A stretch of 8,654 bases of DNA from Bacteroidaceae bacterium (GTDB taxonomy: Bacteria > Bacteroidota > Bacteroidia > Bacteroidales > Bacteroidaceae). Below the pieces are notes generated by a model. The model was given only the letters and a program-made list of their open reading frames with translations. It ran no database searches and had not been told where the DNA came from. The stretch lies in assembly GCA_900771425.1 (NCBI GenBank), contig CAAGNV010000099.1, positions 1 through 8,654 on the forward strand, given 5' to 3'. Position 1 is the stretch's first letter. Each line of letters begins with the position of its first letter. Positions 7,121-8,654 of the stretch are shown piece by piece. A program made the position numbers and the translations under genes.

Positions 7121-7151
7121 GTTACTGTTTCAGATTTAATTTGTATATTTG
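7121..7151 (+). promoter_or_regulatory. Probable Bacteroidetes-type promoter of the serpin gene
   Basis: TATATTTG (7144-7151) is a full match to the TAnnTTTG -7 element. The position 19 nt upstream (7121-7124, GTTA) is only a partial match to the -33 TTTG. Transcription would start near 7157-7159, leaving about 48 nt before the ATG at 7206. A strong -7 with a weak -33 is common in this phylum. The promoter lies well past the palindromic array, so the serpin is probably transcribed separately from the genes upstream. Confidence 0.55.
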
Positions 7152-7205
7152 CAGCGCATACAAGAGTTATAGTGTAACGTAATCAACTTCAATTATTCGT
7201 TGTAT

Positions 7206-8552
7206 ATGGATAAATGCCCTAAACTTCAATTCTATCGTATTTTCATTCAGCATTGCTGCAGAATGATTATTATGCTGATTGCCGTATTGTTTGTTGGTTG
7301 TAATGGTTCAACTGGCAAACAGCAAGAGGCGGAAGAGACAGACAATGATTCGATAATCAGCACACCTATAATGTCTGAATTGCAGCCTAACACGAATGGC
7401 ACATTGATCAAAAGCAAAGACATGAATGGTTTTGCATATAATGTCTTCTGCGTATTGCAGAATAAGAAAAAAGGCAATTTCGTCTGTTCGCCTTATGGCA
7501 TTGCAGCCTTATATCGTATGTTGGCCGATGGAGCAGAAAGTGAGACATTGAATGCAATTGAAAATATTATCAGTGTCAGCAGCAATGACATCAGTAACAT
7601 CGCTATGGATTTGGTTCTTCCTCAAGAGGGCAAAACGACAGAAGGGGCAATTGTGGAAAACTGCAACCTCATTGCAGTTGACCTGCAGCAGAATCTTCTC
7701 GACGGTTACAGCAAAGCCATGAAAAGCCGTTATCTGTGTGACATTCAGCATCTGGACTTAACCAAGAAGGCATCCATCAACCGACTCAATGCATTTATTA
7801 AAGAAAGAACTCACGGGATGATTACAGACATCTTGGACGAGCAAGCGCTTGGAAGTAATCTGATTGCATTGAATACAATATTCTTTAAAGGTTATTGGCA
7901 GATGCCATTTCATGAGTCGGACACATCTCAGAAGCCTTTCAAGAATCTTGACGGCAGCATAAAGACCGTTGATATGATGCATACGTACGGACATATCTAT
8001 GAATATCCTTATTTCGATACCAGCAAGTTCCAGGCAGTAGCATTGAACTATATTCCACGCGAATGCAGCAAGGGAAAGATGAACAAATATGCTTTATACG
8101 TATTTCTGCCACATCCCGATGCAAGTCTTGCCGATGTAACGGACTACTTGTCGAAGAATGATGTCAAGTCCATCCAACGTAGGTTTGAGAAAAACAAAAC
8201 TGGAGACGATGTCATGATACAAATATCTCTTCCCAAGTTCACATCACGAACAGGATTTGACGTTACTGACGTATTAGACACATTGGGACTTAAACAGCAA
8301 GCACTCTTTACCCGCATAACGGAGTCACCGTTGGTTATCAGCCGAAGCATACAGCAAGCCGTGATTGAACTTAATGAAAAGTACACTGAGGCAGCAGCCG
8401 TTACTGTTACCTATGGTTTAACAGGACCAGCCATCCCTGAAGATACATTCATCTTCTATGCAAACCGACCATTCATCTATACGTTAGTCAATGAAGAAAC
8501 CGGTACGATATTCTTTATTGGTCAATATGTGGATGGACTAATATATACCTAA
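7206..8552 (+). CDS. Serpin family lipoprotein (serine protease inhibitor)
   Basis: Serpins trap proteases: the target cuts an exposed reactive loop, which then inserts into a beta-sheet. The 448-residue product starts with a lipoprotein signal: a basic n-region, the core MIIMLIAVLFVG and lipidated Cys32. The ATG at 7206 is preferred over the TTG at 7200 and the ATG at 7263, because the latter leaves no positive n-region. A short acidic linker leads to the serpin fold (about 75-448), with FVCSPYGIAAL (S95), LNTIFFKGYW (N223), the LPKF segment and the C-terminal NRPFIYTL and GTIFFIGQYV strands. The hinge is EKYTEAAAVTVT (391-402). By hinge counting P1-P1' is Gly407-Pro408. P15 is Tyr instead of Gly, and the positions of alpha-1-antitrypsin His334 and Ser56 are Gln383 and Gly98. 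P14 Thr and the Ala run favour loop insertion. The Tannerella serpin miropin is a known inhibitory relative in this phylum. The target protease is unknown. Confidence 0.94.
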   Translation: MDKCPKLQFYRIFIQHCCRMIIMLIAVLFVGCNGSTGKQQEAEETDNDSIISTPIMSELQPNTNGTLIKSKDMNGFAYNVFCVLQNKKKGNFVCSPYGIAALYRMLADGAESETLNAIENIISVSSNDISNIAMDLVLPQEGKTTEGAIVENCNLIAVDLQQNLLDGYSKAMKSRYLCDIQHLDLTKKASINRLNAFIKERTHGMITDILDEQALGSNLIALNTIFFKGYWQMPFHESDTSQKPFKNLDGSIKTVDMMHTYGHIYEYPYFDTSKFQAVALNYIPRECSKGKMNKYALYVFLPHPDASLADVTDYLSKNDVKSIQRRFEKNKTGDDVMIQISLPKFTSRTGFDVTDVLDTLGLKQQALFTRITESPLVISRSIQQAVIELNEKYTEAAAVTVTYGLTGPAIPEDTFIFYANRPFIYTLVNEETGTIFFIGQYVDGLIYT

Positions 8553-8654
8553 AATCCGCAACTATCCTCAAAAAAGCAATCAGAGGCTGATTTCGTGAGC
8601 AGACAATAGTCCGATGTAGTATAAGCAATGAAATGACCGCCAAATGTAGCCACC
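8553..8654. other. Right-edge intergenic stretch
   Basis: Apart from the small hairpin at 8578-8592 nothing can be assigned. Minus-strand frames entering from the right edge are open for 25 codons or more, but their translations are not recognisable, so the end of a convergent gene can be neither confirmed nor excluded. Confidence 0.3.
8571..8592 (-). terminator. Possible minus-strand terminator at the right edge
   Basis: AATCAG and CTGATT (8578-8583 and 8587-8592) form a perfect 6-bp stem with a 3-nt loop. Read on the minus strand the hairpin is followed after GC by six T residues (8570-8575 region), the layout of an intrinsic terminator. On the plus strand only TTT follows, so termination of the serpin message there would be weak. 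The stem has only two G-C pairs, which limits confidence. It would serve a convergent gene lying beyond 8654. Confidence 0.35.

Larger units (their letters stand above)
6784..7199. other. Long intergenic region between GH2 gene and serpin gene
   Basis: No coding frame here can be supported. The first part (6784-6893) holds only a weak imperfect hairpin, CTGTCCAT (6834-6841) against ATGAACAG (6850-6857) with one mismatch, and no clear terminator T-run after the GH2 stop. The middle (6894-7009) is the phased palindromic array described separately. The end (7010-7199) holds the serpin promoter and a leader. The length is large compared with the 53-67 nt gaps upstream, which marks a transcription-unit boundary. 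Confidence 0.6.

Noticed and set aside
7200..7205. TTG at 7200 as the serpin start
   Set aside because: An ATG follows two codons later in the same frame and gives an equally good lipoprotein signal, so the rarer start is not needed.

Overview
The window looks like a chromosomal segment from a Bacteroidales bacterium, most likely Prevotella/Segatella or a close relative. The pointers are a clpP-clpX-recQ gene order, promoters of the Bacteroidetes type (TTTG, about 19 nt, then TAnnTTTG), no Shine-Dalgarno sequences before the starts, moderate-to-low G+C, a secreted family GH2 glycosidase and a serpin lipoprotein. The genus is inferred from style and gene order, not from a database match.

Layout: positions 1-332 contain no gene I can name. 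They hold a small hairpin (122-147), a 13-bp palindrome (215-227), four A-tracts about 10 bp apart (226-260) and a good promoter (263-293) that should start the clpP transcript near 300. On the + strand follow clpP (333-1013), clpX (1067-2296) and recQ (2364-4538), separated by only 53 and 67 nt with no convincing terminator between them. A signal-peptide-bearing GH2 beta-glycosidase (4606-6783) follows after another 67 nt with no promoter I can see, so it may be read from the same transcript. A 422-nt intergenic stretch (6784-7205) holds the most unusual DNA in the window: a 61-bp near-palindrome centred on 6924, inside an array of CGACG/CGTCG cores spaced exactly 21 bp apart. Then comes a promoter (7121-7151) and a serpin lipoprotein gene (7206-8552). 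The right edge (8553-8654) carries a small hairpin followed, on the minus strand, by a T-run, which hints at a convergent gene just outside the window.

How the genes fit together: ClpX unfolds tagged or damaged proteins and feeds them to the ClpP peptidase chamber, while RecQ is a 3'-5' DNA repair helicase. These are housekeeping stress and repair genes. The GH2 enzyme is exported and should trim beta-linked sugars from glycans in the periplasm or at the surface. The serpin is predicted to be membrane-anchored outside the cytoplasm and could protect the cell from host or competitor proteases. The last two genes look like gut- or mouth-adapted accessory functions next to a conserved core cluster. 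I see no wholly new multi-gene system. The best candidates for something undescribed are the 21-bp phased palindromic array and the serpin's departures from the inhibitory consensus.
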